Origin: Coprinopsis marcescibilis
Lineage: Eukaryota; Basidiomycota; Agaricomycetes; Agaricales; Psathyrellaceae
NCBI GenBank assembly: GCA_004369085.1
Contig: ML210321.1
Location: 1 to 64,000, forward strand
DNA: 64,000 bases
Reading direction: 5' to 3'
In this document: positions 16,747-28,662 of the stretch, piece by piece
Layout: the number at the start of each line of letters is the position of its first letter
How positions within the stretch are numbered: position 1 is the stretch's first letter
Made by a program: the position numbers and the translations under genes
Notes under the pieces: generated by a model
Seen by the model: the letters and a program-made list of their open reading frames with translations, nothing else
What the model was told of the DNA's origin: nothing
Database searches by the model: none

Positions 16747-17476
16747 ATGCGACTCGAGTACAGTCAATTACTGAGTGCTCAATTAGATGCAAGCGGCGAC
16801 TTTGCAAACAAACGCAGCATTGTTGAGAAGGTAGCGTCTTCAAGCCATGCTAACTGTTAGAGCTTTCGAACTTACCTGAGCTCAATGTAGGGCATTCTTT
16901 CGCTGGAGCAAGGAAATATGGAGCCACTTCTTGATATCTACACGGACGATGCCATCACCCAAATGTCCGGGCTGCCGCCAAGCAAGCCTACCCGAGAGTC
17001 AAAGAGCCGCTTCTTTTCTTGGCTGATAAATGCAAACGAGAGCATGGATTTCAGGTGCACATCTCCTTTTTCAGTCCCCGTATAGCATAACTTGGGCTCA
17101 TTGACATCGGCTCTGTGACCCGTCAGCCTGCGGAACTGTAAGAACCATCTCCCCACAGTCGCAATCTTAAATCAACTATACTCAAGTGCTTTTGGCTTGT
17201 GGCCCTAGTCAACGTGGACGGAGATAAAGTCTTCGTCCAGTTCCAGCTGACCTTTAAACTCAAGGATGGCACATCGCACAAAGTGGACTTCAACGCCAAC
17301 CATATCAAGGTAAGCCACGGTCTGAGTTGCTCAATGAGTATAATACTGGTCCACTTATGATGCTTGTCCAGGATAAGGGCAGCGACAAGCTTACCAGGTC
17401 AGATGTGACAGGAGATGTTTCCACCGTGTTGCCTTTGTGGGTCAAACACACTGGCCAAATTCCGACAGAGTGGTAG
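16747..17476 (+). CDS. NTF2-like family protein, copy B (intact)
   Basis: Tandem paralogue of copy A in the same orientation and with the same five-exon layout: 16747-16830, 16891-17054, micro-exon 17127-17137 (CCTGCGGAACT, flanked by cgtcag and gtaaga), a fourth exon from 17209, and a last exon ending TEW-stop at 17476. Protein landmarks match copy A: MRLEYSQLL, LSLEQGNMEPLLDIYTDDAI, MSGLPPSKPTRESKSRF, WLINANESMDF, FVQFQLTFKLKDGTSHKVDF and VLPLWVKHTGQIPTEW. The conserved stretch PTRESK recurs in other copies. Function is unknown; no secretion signal or membrane segment is visible. Confidence 0.75.
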
Positions 17477-18001
17477 CTACATCATACGATAGACCCTTGG
17501 GAGCATTGAGAATCTACGTATTAATGTATCTTGGCGGTTTGAAAAAGATGATGCAAACGCGATGGGCGAGGAAGTTCCTGCTAGTGGAAGATCTGCCGCT
17601 ACCATCCTTCATGATGCGAAATGTATGCACTGCATAGCCACGGTCTAATCTAATCATTATGCGCGCCACTCTGCCTCACTGCACTGGCCTGAACCTGAAT
17701 ACCGTTCAGTATAAAAGTACTTAGTATTCTTAGATATTTCCACATGTACATGGAGCGGAAGCAGGATAATTGAAGGACAAATGAATGGTCCTGTGACTTT
17801 GCCTGTGACAGCTCAGATGATATTGGTATCCCACAACATGTCGAATAGACTGTGCGAAAGGCGCCCTAAAGTTTTAAGTCAACCCCCGGGGAATTTATTC
17901 ACAGCGAGTAATCAAAAACAAGACGGATAGTACATGAGGGATTGAGAAGAAATGTAACGGAGCCGGCATAGGATAACCCTGAGGATTTGGCGGACATATG
18001 G
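17477..18001. other. convergent 3' flanks of NTF2-like copy B and the AA9 gene
   Basis: About 0.5 kb between two convergent genes; nothing coding seen. Confidence 0.4.
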
Positions 18002-19396
18002 CTACCTGCATTGGGAGTACTGTTGCGGCAATTTCGGATATGCGTATGATATAATGAGTTGGATATATGTGCACATCTAATGGAAGCTAGCAAGCACTTA
18101 CATGGTCATTCTGCTTGACGCAAGTGTACTGCGAGTGACAAAGGGTAGACCCATTGTACCTTCTCGAAGCATCAGAAGTTGACAAGGGGCTGAGAAAGAT
18201 ACGTATACTCACCCTATCCCTCCACACTGACCATACTGAGCGACAGGAATAACACCTGGAATGAAAATTGGGGTCCAGGGTACGTTGGGAGTTTGACAAT
18301 TGAAAACGGGTGGGCCAGGCAAATGATAAACCAAATCGGGAGAATTATCCCCTGCAAATCTGATCCAAACGTGGAAGCCTCTGTCGGTACCTAAATAGCA
18401 GTCAGCTACCTGGAAAATGCGTTTCGTGGGTGCGCACCATTATAGGCGCCAGGGAAGCTTGCAACTGCAGCTGGTGTTACGTTTCCACCTCCTGTGATCT
18501 CTAGCTGCGCACAGGATAGCTAGTAAAAACAAATTCGTGTAAATAAAACATGAGGTAAATGCCGAGTCCGTAATGACTTACAAAAACCTGGGCTCCGGGA
18601 ACTTTGGTTGCCCCATGAAGTGCTAATATTGGAATGTTTATGACGCTTGTTAACGCTTGTTACTTAATGCCTGTCGTTTCAAAGCGACTTACCAACAATC
18701 TCAACGCGCAACAAGTATTGGCCCGATTCGATGCAGGTTGGGACCTTAAATGACACTTTACCCTTATTATTAATTAGCTTCTGGCTTGCCCAAAGCCTGG
18801 ACGCCTGGTCATATCCTTCGTGGTATATTTTAAACCACTTCAGTCCTTCTACGTCGGCTTGACGGGCGTCTTTTACCTTGGCACTGTACGGATTAAACGA
18901 GCAAGCTCTTGGATTGTAGGATACTTGAAAAAATTGCTTACAGATACGCCAAGATGGGGCCTCTGTGGTCGGATGGGAGCGGGTCAGATCCTGCCCACGA
19001 TGGATCATTGTTGGTCGTTGGATGCCACTCTGTGGTAAGTTCTGCGCCAGAAGGCACAGAAATAACTTTTTCAGAGACCGGCTGAACTAATCCTGTGTTG
19101 CAGATTATGTCCTTCGAATCAACCGAGTAAACAGGCTAAGGCCATATAAAACTTGATTGTCGGTGCTGATGCGAGGTAATGTCCAAAGCACAAGTACTCA
19201 CATGGTTCAGCGATGGTACTCGGATACCGTTAAGATGGCCTTGAGAAACACCATTAACGTACAGCTCCTAAGTAGCAGCCCATGTTAGCTAGATCATTGA
19301 TATATATGTGTTGCATATGCTTACCTGAAATATTGAGTGGGCACTCGCTACGTGTAGCAGGAGAGCAGAATGTATGACGAAAAGAGGGGCTTTCAT
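18002..19396 (-). CDS. AA9 lytic polysaccharide monooxygenase with C-terminal CBM1
   Basis: Secreted copper enzyme for oxidative cleavage of cellulose or related glucans. Start MKAPLFVIHSALLLHVASA is a signal peptide; the mature protein begins HSIFQELYVNGVSQG, so His1 forms half of the copper histidine brace. The second brace His lies in DHRGPILAYL (about 18960). VYSVDSKDIICNTG precedes it; RVEIVALHGA supplies the second-sphere His. The Gln/axial motif reads GAQVFLSC, so the axial position normally held by Tyr (GAQ-x-Y-xx-C) is Phe here. GGGNVTPAAVASFPGAY follows, then a Pro-rich linker and a fungal CBM1: QYGQCGGIG, YNGSTLCHSQYTCVKQNDH, YSQCR-stop. The CBM1 is split by introns, the last one (18096 region to 18019 region) joining NDH to YSQC. 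At least eight exons. A TATAAAA lies about 50 bp upstream. Assignment is firm; substrate and regioselectivity cannot be read. Confidence 0.93.
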
Positions 19397-21463
19397 CATT
19401 AAGCAAAGTTAGCTTGAGTTGAATGGCTACTGTTTTCACGTCCTTTTATACCTCACTTCTCAGGGTTATTTTGTATGCTCTCAAACGGAGATATCGAATA
19501 TATTTAGACGCCGATAACCTCCCGAGAAGAACAATGGTGGAAAAATTTACCAGTTGGTTCTAGACACATCCGATCATGGTTGTAAAGACTAAGTGCTTCG
19601 TACAGGTCTCATATCCGAATGGAAAATACAATAAATTATACTTCTCGTGATACATGTACATTCGTTTAAAGGTTACTCCGAGCGTGAATCAGGGCGCCTA
19701 TTCACTTGCAACAGGTCCAGTTTCTGGCTCCTGAGCTACCCAACGGTAATCTCAGCGTTACCCTCGCATAAGTAACTACATAAATTCATACTAAGTAAGT
19801 GGGATAGCCAATCCAGTGGCGGATAGTACTGATATGACTGCGGCAAGGGCACATTCGAAGCAGAAGCTGGTGAGGCAAATTGCCTAGATTTCACGGACTG
19901 CCAATATTACTTACTTTATGGTTCGCAAGAAGTTCAGATGCGCGTGGCCCAGTGCAGCATCCCGGAAACAAGCAAAATCCAATTCAAGGCCTATCGTCAT
20001 CTTTATTTGATGAATGTAGCCGATTACAATGAAAACTCAGTTGGAGAGAGCGTCTATGCAGTCTCAGTGGGGATAGCGAAGATACGAAGGCTGGTACATG
20101 CGGTTGTGAGATGAAGACGGGCTCGTTGGAAGTGGGTTGGACGGCAAAGGCATGTTGAGAAGAGTTATCATCGCTCTCTGAGAACTGAGCCTGAAGAGGA
20201 GGTTTCTGGAAGGCTGGTAGGGGTCGGATAAGCCGAGGTTCATGCAATTACAGCATTCGTGTATACTTGGGACTCAAGTATGGGTTAATTAGGATGTCAT
20301 GCACATGGAAGACCAGCCCGGTTAGAGAAAGAACTCACCTCTCCCAATAAGAGCACAAGATATCTGACGTTCTAGCGAGCGAAGAGTTTGAGAGTGCTTC
20401 TTTGAAGCTTCCCAAGCTGAAACATGAGGATGCCGACCATTTGGCCTCTTCAACAACGCCCAACACACGCCTGGAAGCACGGTGGTATCTCCTAGACTCC
20501 CACAGCCAGCTAACAGCGAAGTTCTCTGCTCCAGAAATGGGCTCTCGTACCTATTTTATTTTCGTCTCTCGCGTAGGCCAACTCTGAACGCATGCCATTC
20601 AGATATTATTCCATGTAAAAACATAAATCAGTGGCATAGCCGCAGGAGAACTGAGGAGTGCGGCACTCACTCGGGGCTTCTCTGCGCGGAAAATTCGCAG
20701 AGCTATGGAGAGAAAAATGAAGCCAGCAAACGACCCTTCCGATCTTGCGAGACCGTGTGAAAGCTCGGTGGAACAGCCCCGACCCTGGCCAACCTTCATT
20801 CATCTCTTCGCGCAAGATAATGGTGCGGGGCTCGCCTCCCCTCTCACTAGCTCACCAGCTGCCTCCTGCGCGACCCGTCGATGAAGAGAACCAGACCTCC
20901 TCATCACTGTTGGGCGTTTTTGACCAAGTTGGACCAATGCCTATCTTCAGCGCACTGCAGCGCCCTCTACGCTGGGTATTATGTGCTTCTGAGAGTTATC
21001 AGTGACATCAAATATCTTCCACAGAGCGACATACACTCGCATGTCCAGGCTCATTATTCTGCGACGAAGTCCAGTCAGCCATGCGCCCGCGTACACGCCC
21101 TCCTTCCCCTTTCCCTTCCCAGATAATCGCCTTGATCGTTGATCATCTCCTGACGGAGCTTGAGGACCTACTCTATCACTGAAGAGACGACGGCCTCATT
21201 TAGTGCTCAACGCATCCCGACAGATGCAAGCTGTTGTCACGCCTGCTATTGGCCAGAACCTGCATCCTTCCTACCAGTTCAGCCCCAACGCAACACTCCA
21301 CAGTAATCCCAGTAGTCATTTCCGCGAAAATTGGCAAGAAAAGAGACACGAGCATCGACAAATAGCGTGGTGACGCGGTGTCGCATTCTCCAGCCTTAAG
21401 CCATCCCGAGAAAACCACCGTTGGCTACTTATTCCTCATTGCCCAAGGTAAGGTTACAGGCTA
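19397..21463. other. 2-kb gene-poor interval
   Basis: Besides the AA9 promoter at its left end I find no supported gene. Several overlapping frames of 60-92 codons at 20400-21130 lack recognisable motifs or consistent splice sites, and an 87-codon minus-strand frame at 19984-20247 shows nothing familiar. Confidence 0.35.
19445..19450 (-). promoter_or_regulatory. TATA box of the AA9 gene
   Basis: TTTATA on the plus strand, hence TATAAA reading toward the AA9 gene, about 50 bp before its ATG. Confidence 0.45.
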
Positions 21464-22162
21464 CTAGTCTGCCTTCTTACAGCTACTCAAGCATCTAAAG
21501 GAACATTTGAATGTGTCAAACGGTGAGTATTCAACAAAAAACAAGAGCGCACAGGCACTTACACCCCGTTATCTGGGCTGACATAGCAGCAGCTCGTTCC
21601 GGCAACACAGGGGTCCTTGAGCGGCCCAGCAATTCCAGCGCCTGAGCAAGGGCAGCTGTTAATATGAGAACGCAGGTGCACTTGTGGTACTTACAGAAGC
21701 CCCCTTCTTCAATAAACTTGCTAGGACATTCCTTTCCCTCTATGACGGTACACCTACGAGCCCCAGTCCGCCAGTCAGCATCCCATCGACAGTCTTGACA
21801 ACACATTTCGCTTACAATGACCTATCCGGCGAAACATTGCAACAGATGCTTCCTTCGACGCCTGCACGGGAAGAAGGCTATAGCGACATTTGAAGTAAAA
21901 GCAGCGATCTCAAACCTTACAAGTATCCTTTCAGAAATGTCAGTCACATGCGTCTGCATTGTAATCAAAAGAAAACCCACATTGACTGGACCAGCAAACC
22001 CGACGCCTGGAGAGCAAAATTCAGTTAGAGGTCCAAGCCAGCGCAGCGACGCAGTATCCGCTAAACATTTCACTCACAAAGACCTCCGACAGGGATAACG
22101 GCAGAAGCCTTCTGTGTGGCAAGTAGAGCGACCACCAGGGATACAAAGAGCTGACGAGACAT
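21464..22162 (-). CDS. small secreted cysteine-rich protein with two homologous modules
   Basis: Starts with a signal peptide, MSRQLFVSLVVALLATQKASA, with ATG at 22160-22162. The mature part is short (about 95 aa) and consists of two similar modules. Module 1 runs from GGLCVGFAGPVN through ICCNVSPDR to CTVIEGKECPSK. Module 2 runs from GGFCAGIAGPL through CVAGTSCCYVSPDNG to VCLSSCKKAD. Both modules begin with a Cys whose codon is split T|GC by a phase-1 intron. The last intron (gtaagtgcct...ctttag) joins NGV to CLSSC; the stop is at 21464-21466. The second intron (near 21880-22000) has an uncertain donor. Such CxGxAGP...CCxVSPD proteins are common, uncharacterised secretome members in mushrooms; roles as effectors or wall proteins are speculation. 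TATAAAA sits about 66 bp upstream. Confidence 0.7.
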
Positions 22163-22227
22163 TTCGAGTGTGTTCTGATAGGCGCGCTTCAAAACTGGCT
22201 TGGGTTCCTTCCGCCCAAGTTCCCTGC

Positions 22228-22234
22228 TTTTATA
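22228..22234 (-). promoter_or_regulatory. TATA box of the cysteine-rich secreted protein gene
   Basis: TTTTATA on the plus strand, hence TATAAAA on the coding strand, 66-72 bp before the ATG. Confidence 0.45.
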
Positions 22235-22664
22235 CCCTCCAGTATCGGCACCGTCGGAGATTGTTAGCATCTCCACTTGCGAAGGTTACTTGACGAGGAT
22301 CTATGAGAATGCAGACGGGAAATCTTGCCAGGAGAAATCATGGAGTGTCTTCGCTTGCGGCGTTCGTGTGCCTGTGACCTCAGGTATATACCTCCTGATG
22401 GACCTCGAGAAGGCGACTTGGTCGATCCGTATCACCCCTTATTTCCACTTGGGCAGGCTGTTCAGCCAGGATAGTGTCCGATATCCAATTATTGTCCGAT
22501 TCGTTGTCGTTGGGGGATGGAGAAGAGTGGGAAAGACTCGGAAGCGCGTCTCTGGCCTGGTTGTCTTGGATGTTTAACAGTGTCATCGTCATCATTCATA
22601 TTGATCCCGACGACGAGCAATTCCCCTGGGCCCCAGATGTACAGCTCAATAGGTAACAACGACC

Positions 22665-24746
22665 ATGTCGAGCCCAATTCCCGACGTCCAAAAGGCCTGG
22701 ATAGAAGTGACACAAGGAACACCAAAGCAAGGACTCCAGCTCAAGACCGACTGGCCTGTCAGCAAGCAGCTTGCACCAGGCGATGTCCTCGTTAAAATCC
22801 AAGCAGCGGCCTTGAATCCCCCGTGTAAGCTTCTGTAATCCAACTATTCCGAGGCACGACATCTCACTCAAGGACACTTAGTGGTCACAAAATGCTTAGG
22901 GTGGTTCCCAATTTCTTGTCGGGGCGCCCCTTGGCAGCTGAAACCGATTTCGCTGGCGTGATTGTTGACTCAAAGGACGAAGAGTTCAAGGTCGGCGACG
23001 AAATCTGTGGGTTCTTGGACCTAGGTGTGTATCTTCTAAGAGTGTCTCAAAGATTTCCCTCTCTCACAACCTATCCCATCCTTACAGTATGGCAACGTAA
23101 AGCAAGGCAAGGCACCTTAGCGGAATACGTACGCGTCCCCATTCGGTTCCTTATGAGGAGGCCTCCAAACCTCTCGGTTATCGAAGCAGCAGGAGTATCG
23201 CTGGCTGGACTAACCGCTCTGCAAGCTCTGGACGAGGCAAAGCTGGAAGAAGGCCAATCGGTGCTAATAAATGGTGGGAGCACCGCAGTTGGCTCCTTTG
23301 CCATTCAGATAGCAAAGGCCCGGGGTGCAACAGTTACGGCTGTAGCGTCAGGCAAGAATGAAAAGTACTATCATACACGCGGAAATGCAAAAATAAATCA
23401 GAAAAATAAGAAATCGCTGCGTTACAGTATGCTCCCGTACATTTAGAGTCTGAAACTGGGCAGAAGTGTTGCCTGGTGTTCTGGCTATAGGATGGTGTCT
23501 TTATTTTTGAGATCAGAGTAGAATTGAGTGTGCCAGTGGTATTCCGGTCGAAGGGGTCCACAATCCGTAGAAGTGCAAAAAGTGTGACAACTGCGAAAGA
23601 CGGCTGTCACACGTTTGTTCCAACTCCGAAGTGAGAGCGTGACACTTTTTTATAGACGCGACGCGACTTGCTTCGTTTGTCGATTGAGCTGGTTTTGAGC
23701 GGAGATTAAAATTGATTGCAAGGAATGTCAAATTCTGTCACGCTGCAGCACCTCCCTTCCTTTCCATTGTGGAATAGGTCCCACTGTCCTCAAATCTTGC
23801 CCATTCGATTTTAAATATGCTAGTTTACATTTCACAATAACAACGAGCTCCCCTGAGAGGCTATGAGTTTGCAGCGCTTGAAACAGTCGTGAAATGCACA
23901 TTTTGTTCTGAAATTTTACCACTGATAAGCGCATGGTAGGCTCATTTCTGCCTCGATTTTCGAAATTCTTTTACAGGCACAATCAGTACTACATACTTGA
24001 TAGATTACCGTAAAAAGTATTGCAGCGCAGCTGGTTATTGAGCCGCAATATGTGTTTTTGCATTACTAGGGTCGTTTTGCATTACTAAGCGTATGATAGT
24101 ATGCCAGGGACCTTGGAGCAGACAACGTAAGTTCTTCAGAGTTTTATCTCTGATAAGGCTTCCTGACTGAGTTAGCTACCAGTTTATCGACTATACGACC
24201 GTCGGACCCTTACACGAGTACCTATTCAAGAACCCACCAACAACAAAGTACAACGTCTTTGTAGAAGCCTTGGGAATCTTCGACCCATCCCTATACACCT
24301 TCAGCAAGCCATACCTGGCCCCGAACGGCATCTTTGTCTCGGCAGGGTTTCCACAGCCTCCCATGAAGCTATCATCGATCTGGGATGCTTCAAGGATTGC
24401 CAGCATCAAATTTCTGCCGTCCTTTTTGACAGGCTTTAAACCTGCATACCTGTAAGCTCATTTACCTGCATTCAGCGAGTCTCATTTCTGAGATGTATTG
24501 AAGGGTGACATCGGTCCACCACAAGCGAGAAAGGATATCCCGGATGCACGATCTACTGGCAGAGGGTACGTCTCATCGTCGCTGGAAAGTATTCCGAATC
24601 TACCATCTCAATTTATCCACGACCCTACAGGCAAAGTCAAGCCCCTCATAGATTCCGTATACGAGTTTGAAGACGTTCTCAAGGCATATGAGAGGATCCT
24701 CACAAAACGTGCCACAGGCAAACTCGTCGTCAAGGTATATGTATGA
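22665..24746 (+). pseudogene. MDR-family NAD(P)H-dependent oxidoreductase gene, disrupted by a TA-flanked element
   Basis: Zinc-independent-type medium-chain dehydrogenase/reductase (quinone/enoyl-reductase group). N-terminal GroES-like part: GDVLVKIQAAALNPPGHKM, then VVPNFLSGRPLAAETDFAGVIVD and FKVGDEICGFLD. The nucleotide-binding part has VSLAGLTALQALDEAKLEEG and INGGSTAVGSFAIQIAK, the GxGxxG-like motif of this group. The reading frame is interrupted after GKNEK by the 732-bp element at 23368-24099. Coding sequence resumes as YARDLGADN, FIDYTTVGPLHEYLFKNPP, FVEALGIFDPSLYTF, RISRMHDLLAEG and GKVKPLIDSVYEFEDVLKAYER, ending GKLVVKVYV at 24746. Apart from the insertion, exons and splice sites look intact, so the insertion is probably recent. 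Splicing at the element's own borders would leave a frame one base off, so I expect no functional protein. Confidence 0.85.
23368..24099. mobile_element. non-autonomous Tc1/mariner-like element (MITE) with TA target duplication
   Basis: The element starts CTATCATAC and ends GTATGATAG, a perfect 9-bp inverted terminal repeat (11 bp with the flanking TA). It is flanked by TA on both sides (23366-23367 and 24100-24101). A second, looser inverted match lies inside both ends (AATGCAAAA). Removing the element plus one TA restores the oxidoreductase frame exactly (GKNEK joined to YARDLGADN). At 732 bp it encodes no transposase; the interior has a palindromic segment near 23577-23620 (gtgtgacaac...gtcacacg). 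Confidence 0.88.
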
Positions 24747-25239
24747 AACGGGAACACGTTCCTTGCATAGGAGCGGCTCGCTTAGTGCACTGTGCGTCGT
24801 TCGACGAGCTAAAACCGATCGCATACAGCCTGTTGGATTTCCTCTACGACACTCGAACATTGGCGGGAGCCACAATCCCAAAATTCCCCCAAAAAGTGGT
24901 CGTAATCTCATAGGGGTGTTCGAAGAATGTCCAAGTGGTGTTTCATGGCCGTGCAGGAGGTATTGTACATAGTAAAGCTCCAAACGGGCCCCAAAGAATA
25001 ACGTGCCATGGAGGAGTTGGATTTGTCCTGTGTACTCCATCATAGTATGTCACATTAGTTTCGATTACCGATCTTACAACTCGTTGCATTTGCGTCATAG
25101 CATAGATTGGGTCTAAATACATCTATGAGGGAAATTCCTGGTGTCAAAAATAAACTGCTTATCATACAAAATAAACCCACGGACCCATTCAGAGCCCAGA
25201 CTCAGTTTCCGTGCTGAAAACATGACCTAGGTGGCGATT

Positions 25240-27645
25240 TTACCGCGACAGATTGCTACGTTCACGCATCGCAGCTCCTTTGAAGTATATCCAAATCGGA
25301 AACGGCACACCAATGAGAATCGCAACACCTGCTAACAACTGCTCAAATGAAACACTACAATCAGCAACCGCACGCCATCACAAACGATGGAAACGTCCAT
25401 ACCGTGTTTGCGGGACCAAGACCCAAAGCGTCAGTCAGCTGCTGTCCGAACAAGGGGAAAACAAAGCCAAGTAATGAACGGAAAACCTGCGCAAGGTGCG
25501 TCAGAGGGTCCTCACAAGACAAGACTGCAAACAAGACACATACAGAAGCAGCCCCGGTTGCGCTGGCCGCATACGTGAATGCATCAACGAGGTAAAGCTG
25601 GATCGGAAGGCTATTCCAGACTGTTCATCCCGCAAGCGAAGATGTGATACCGATATACTTACTACGCAGCCATAAGTCCTACCAATGCGCAGCCATGATT
25701 AGAATCCAGTGGCATTCGAAAGAGTTGTAGTCATTGGCACTTACCGAATCCGTAGATAAAGGTACCAGCGATGGGCATCATCCAGTGGAGTTTTACGTGT
25801 GCCGACCATCCATACCACCTGTATCGGAACGGTTGGTCAGCATCCTCAATTCCGCACGAATCGTGAGGGGTCAGGGAACGCACAGAAGTCCTACTGGTAC
25901 GATCAAGCTTGCGATGAACATCACAGGCATCCTCATCTCAGGGGTACCCATCCCGCCATTTTTTCTGACTTGCTAAGGATTGGACAATTAGCTCAGGTCA
26001 CTTATAAACGATGAGAGCAAACCTACGAGGCGGTACATTCCGTCCAAAAACTTTGCACCGACAAAGGTAGCCACGATGAATCCGAACCCAATTCCCAAAT
26101 AGGCCAGACCTCCAACACCAGGTCGGAATCCATACGCCTCGCGGAACAGTTCTAGACGCATAATGATCAATTGGGTCCATGGCTTCTCAGTCAGAGAGAA
26201 AGAATCTAAACTCACTGGGAAACGTCGCGAACATTAGGAAATATATCCCTATGGCAATTATAATGTTGGTGCTAGGGCTGGACAGAGTGCTCGTCCGCTT
26301 ACCGTAATTCCTGTAGAGATACAATGAGTGCTACTCTATACTTCATGAAGTGTCGAATACTCACAGAGCCATATACGAACTCAGAATGAAGCAAACGAAG
26401 TTTCCGAAGAGGAGAGCTATCGGCCGCGACAAATTAATCCAAATTATCTGGGCCTTTGTACCCGTAGGACCCCCGAGACTGGCAATTACGCGAGCAGTCT
26501 CCGCTTCAGGGTTTGCAGAGCGTTTAGCTTTCTGGAGACGAATCACAGGCGCGTATGTTTCTTTCAGAAAAGGAATGCCGATAAGAGATGCAACCCCCGA
26601 GACGACTGGGACGCGACTTCAGGCCAAATTTTAATCGAAATAAATATAAACAACTTACTAGCGATGATGATAAATACCCATTTCATTCCTAGGTCCTGGG
26701 CAATGAAGCCGCCGGCAGCAGGACCAATAGCAGGACCTGTGATTCTGTTAGGGCACGTAAAACATCAAGGTCTTTCCTGACAAATGCCCACCGAATAGTG
26801 GCCCCAAGCTGAACAAAGCCATAGCAGAGGCTCTGTTGTCTTCATCGAAAACATCGGCAATTGAGCCTCCCCCAATCGCCACCGGAGCACTTCCCCAGAA
26901 TCCAGCTGGACAACTCCATGAGTTGCTGGGATAACCAAATCGAAGTTGGGTGCACTTACCAATAAAGCGCAGAGCGAGTAGGGTTCCGGTGTCTGGAGCA
27001 AACGCACAACCAAGGTTGAATGCCGTTGTGAAAAGATTCGAAATGTGGAGAATCTATAAATAAGGTAAGAACCGTGAAACGTCCTTCGAAATGACCCATG
27101 CACACCCATGTCCGGCCATACATTTCCGAAAGTGGGGATAGGATAAGCGGCTAAACGTAAGTAAGTCAGGCATATGTTCTCGGAAGATGCTCGGAAAGAG
27201 CCACATACCCCAAAAGCGAATGATATTAGATAGATGCTCAAAGTGAGAGCAACTATTGTTGGGTTGGCGATGTTATACGTCTCTCGGATTTGTTCCAACC
27301 CAGGGGCCATCATTGAACTCGAAAGTGGCGTGATGAAGCAATAGCCGGCTACCTGTTGCAGCATCGCGCGTCAGAGACAGAGGAAGAGAGAGACGATGGA
27401 CAGCTTGGTTGTAAACTCACAATCACGACTGCAGTCCACTTTTTCAAGGAAGTCCAATTCCGAGGGTTATCTGGATCCCTCTTCCATTCGTCATCATCGT
27501 TGCTTTCCTCGTCGCTGGGTTTTGCTGTGGTGGCCAAGTCGCTGTCCTTTTCTAATTTCTCCGTTCCTCGTTCTTCATACTGGTCGGCAGGCTCTGTCTC
27601 GAGACTTGGTACACCTGCTTTAAGCGATTCTACATCATAAGTCAT
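25240..27645 (-). CDS. MFS transporter, DHA1 drug:H+ antiporter type
   Basis: Twelve-helix plasma-membrane exporter of the DHA1 group (fungal multidrug or polyamine resistance). The start MTYDVESLKAG is followed by a charged cytosolic N-terminus and the family hallmark DPDNPRNWTSLKKW at its membrane entry (about 27440-27480). First helices: VAGYCFITPLSSSMMAPGL, NPTIVALTLSIYLISFAFG; then the motif-A variant PLILSPLSEMYGRTWV (about 27110-27150). Late segments include GLAYLGIGFGFIVATFVGAKF, GMGTPEMRMPVMFIASLIVPVGLL (about 25900-25975), AHVKLHWMMPIAGTFIYGFG and the last helix VAILIGVPFPIWIYFKGAAM, with the stop at 25240-25242. At least nine exons. Family clear, substrate unknown. It lies next to the disrupted oxidoreductase, but no other biosynthetic gene suggests a cluster. 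Confidence 0.88.
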
Positions 27646-28662
27646 CTTCCTGCGGAGGAGGAGAAAGTGCTGGTAGACGGTCTCGACGATGGTGAGAGCT
27701 TGGTGAAAGAAAGAAACCTGCTGGTACAGTTAAATACCAGAAAGCCCCCGACTTAGTTCACAGAGCCTGTTCGGCGATCTAACCGTCACGGGAAAGGAAC
27801 GAAAGGAACGGCGCTCTCCGTGCATATGACGGTCGCATAACGGCATCCCCAGCGAAGAGTATGTAACCCAACATACATTCCAGCGCTCTAGCCGAGATCG
27901 CGAGGTTTGGTCCCTGGGAGTTGACCCCACTATACACAAGTGGCGTTCGCAAGGCGTTCGCGGCTACCTACCTTACAAGTATTCTTTCCAGAACAGTACT
28001 TCATCAGAACTTTGCCGACGGCATTCAGAAACCTTACTCACTCAGACTGCTGGAGAAGCACCAGATGCTCATCGAAAGAGTAGCAATTTATGTTCAAGAA
28101 CCTCATCATTCACACCACAAAAGCCGGTGTGACAGGCAATTCCAGCACAAAATGATTTGGCCCATTGAAGCCGGCCTGCACCCATTCTTTCACTCCACTG
28201 CAAACATGCAACCGCCATTTATTGAGTCAACAAACGCAGGGCGACGTACTGATAACTGGCATGTACTTACGTGCCTTAGAAACAGGTCATAAGCACTGAT
28301 TCCTGGGTGCTCCTCACGCTTCCATGATCCAATGATGTGGCCATTGCTGCTCTGTTACTCCCCTGTAGAGATCCGTCTTCGAAAATACTGATTTATAAGG
28401 GAGGAACGACCATGTGAACCTTTTCACCACAAGATATTTGGGATCTAGTTGGCTAGTTGGCTCTAGTTGGTGGTCGGAGGATGAACAAAGCCGTGCGACA
28501 GAAATCCACCGATACAAGTTGCTTTCGGCGCTCGGTGCGCTGATTAATTGGCAATAACGTTCAAACCAAATAAGTCGTCCGCTCTGCTCGGACATCGCTG
28601 CTCGCGCTTGCGGTGCCATTGGCGACGTTGAGTGACGATGTGGCCTCCACCAACCTTTGTTC
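27646..28662. other. 1-kb region between divergent MFS and SMP3 genes
   Basis: Shared upstream region of two divergently oriented genes. A 123-codon plus frame (27921-28292) has no recognisable motif. Nothing else supported. Confidence 0.35.

Noticed and set aside
17159..17169. TCGCAATCTTA as the micro-exon of NTF2-like copy B
   Set aside because: It has an AG before it but no GT or GC after it; CCTGCGGAACT at 17127-17137 has both splice sites and matches the other copies.
23365..24099. The TA-flanked insertion acting as an intron (introner)
   Set aside because: Splicing from GT at its left border to AG at its right border leaves the coding frame one base short.
18002..27645. Secondary-metabolite cluster (LPMO, oxidoreductase, MFS together)
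   Set aside because: No backbone synthase or pathway regulator is present; the neighbours are unrelated in function.
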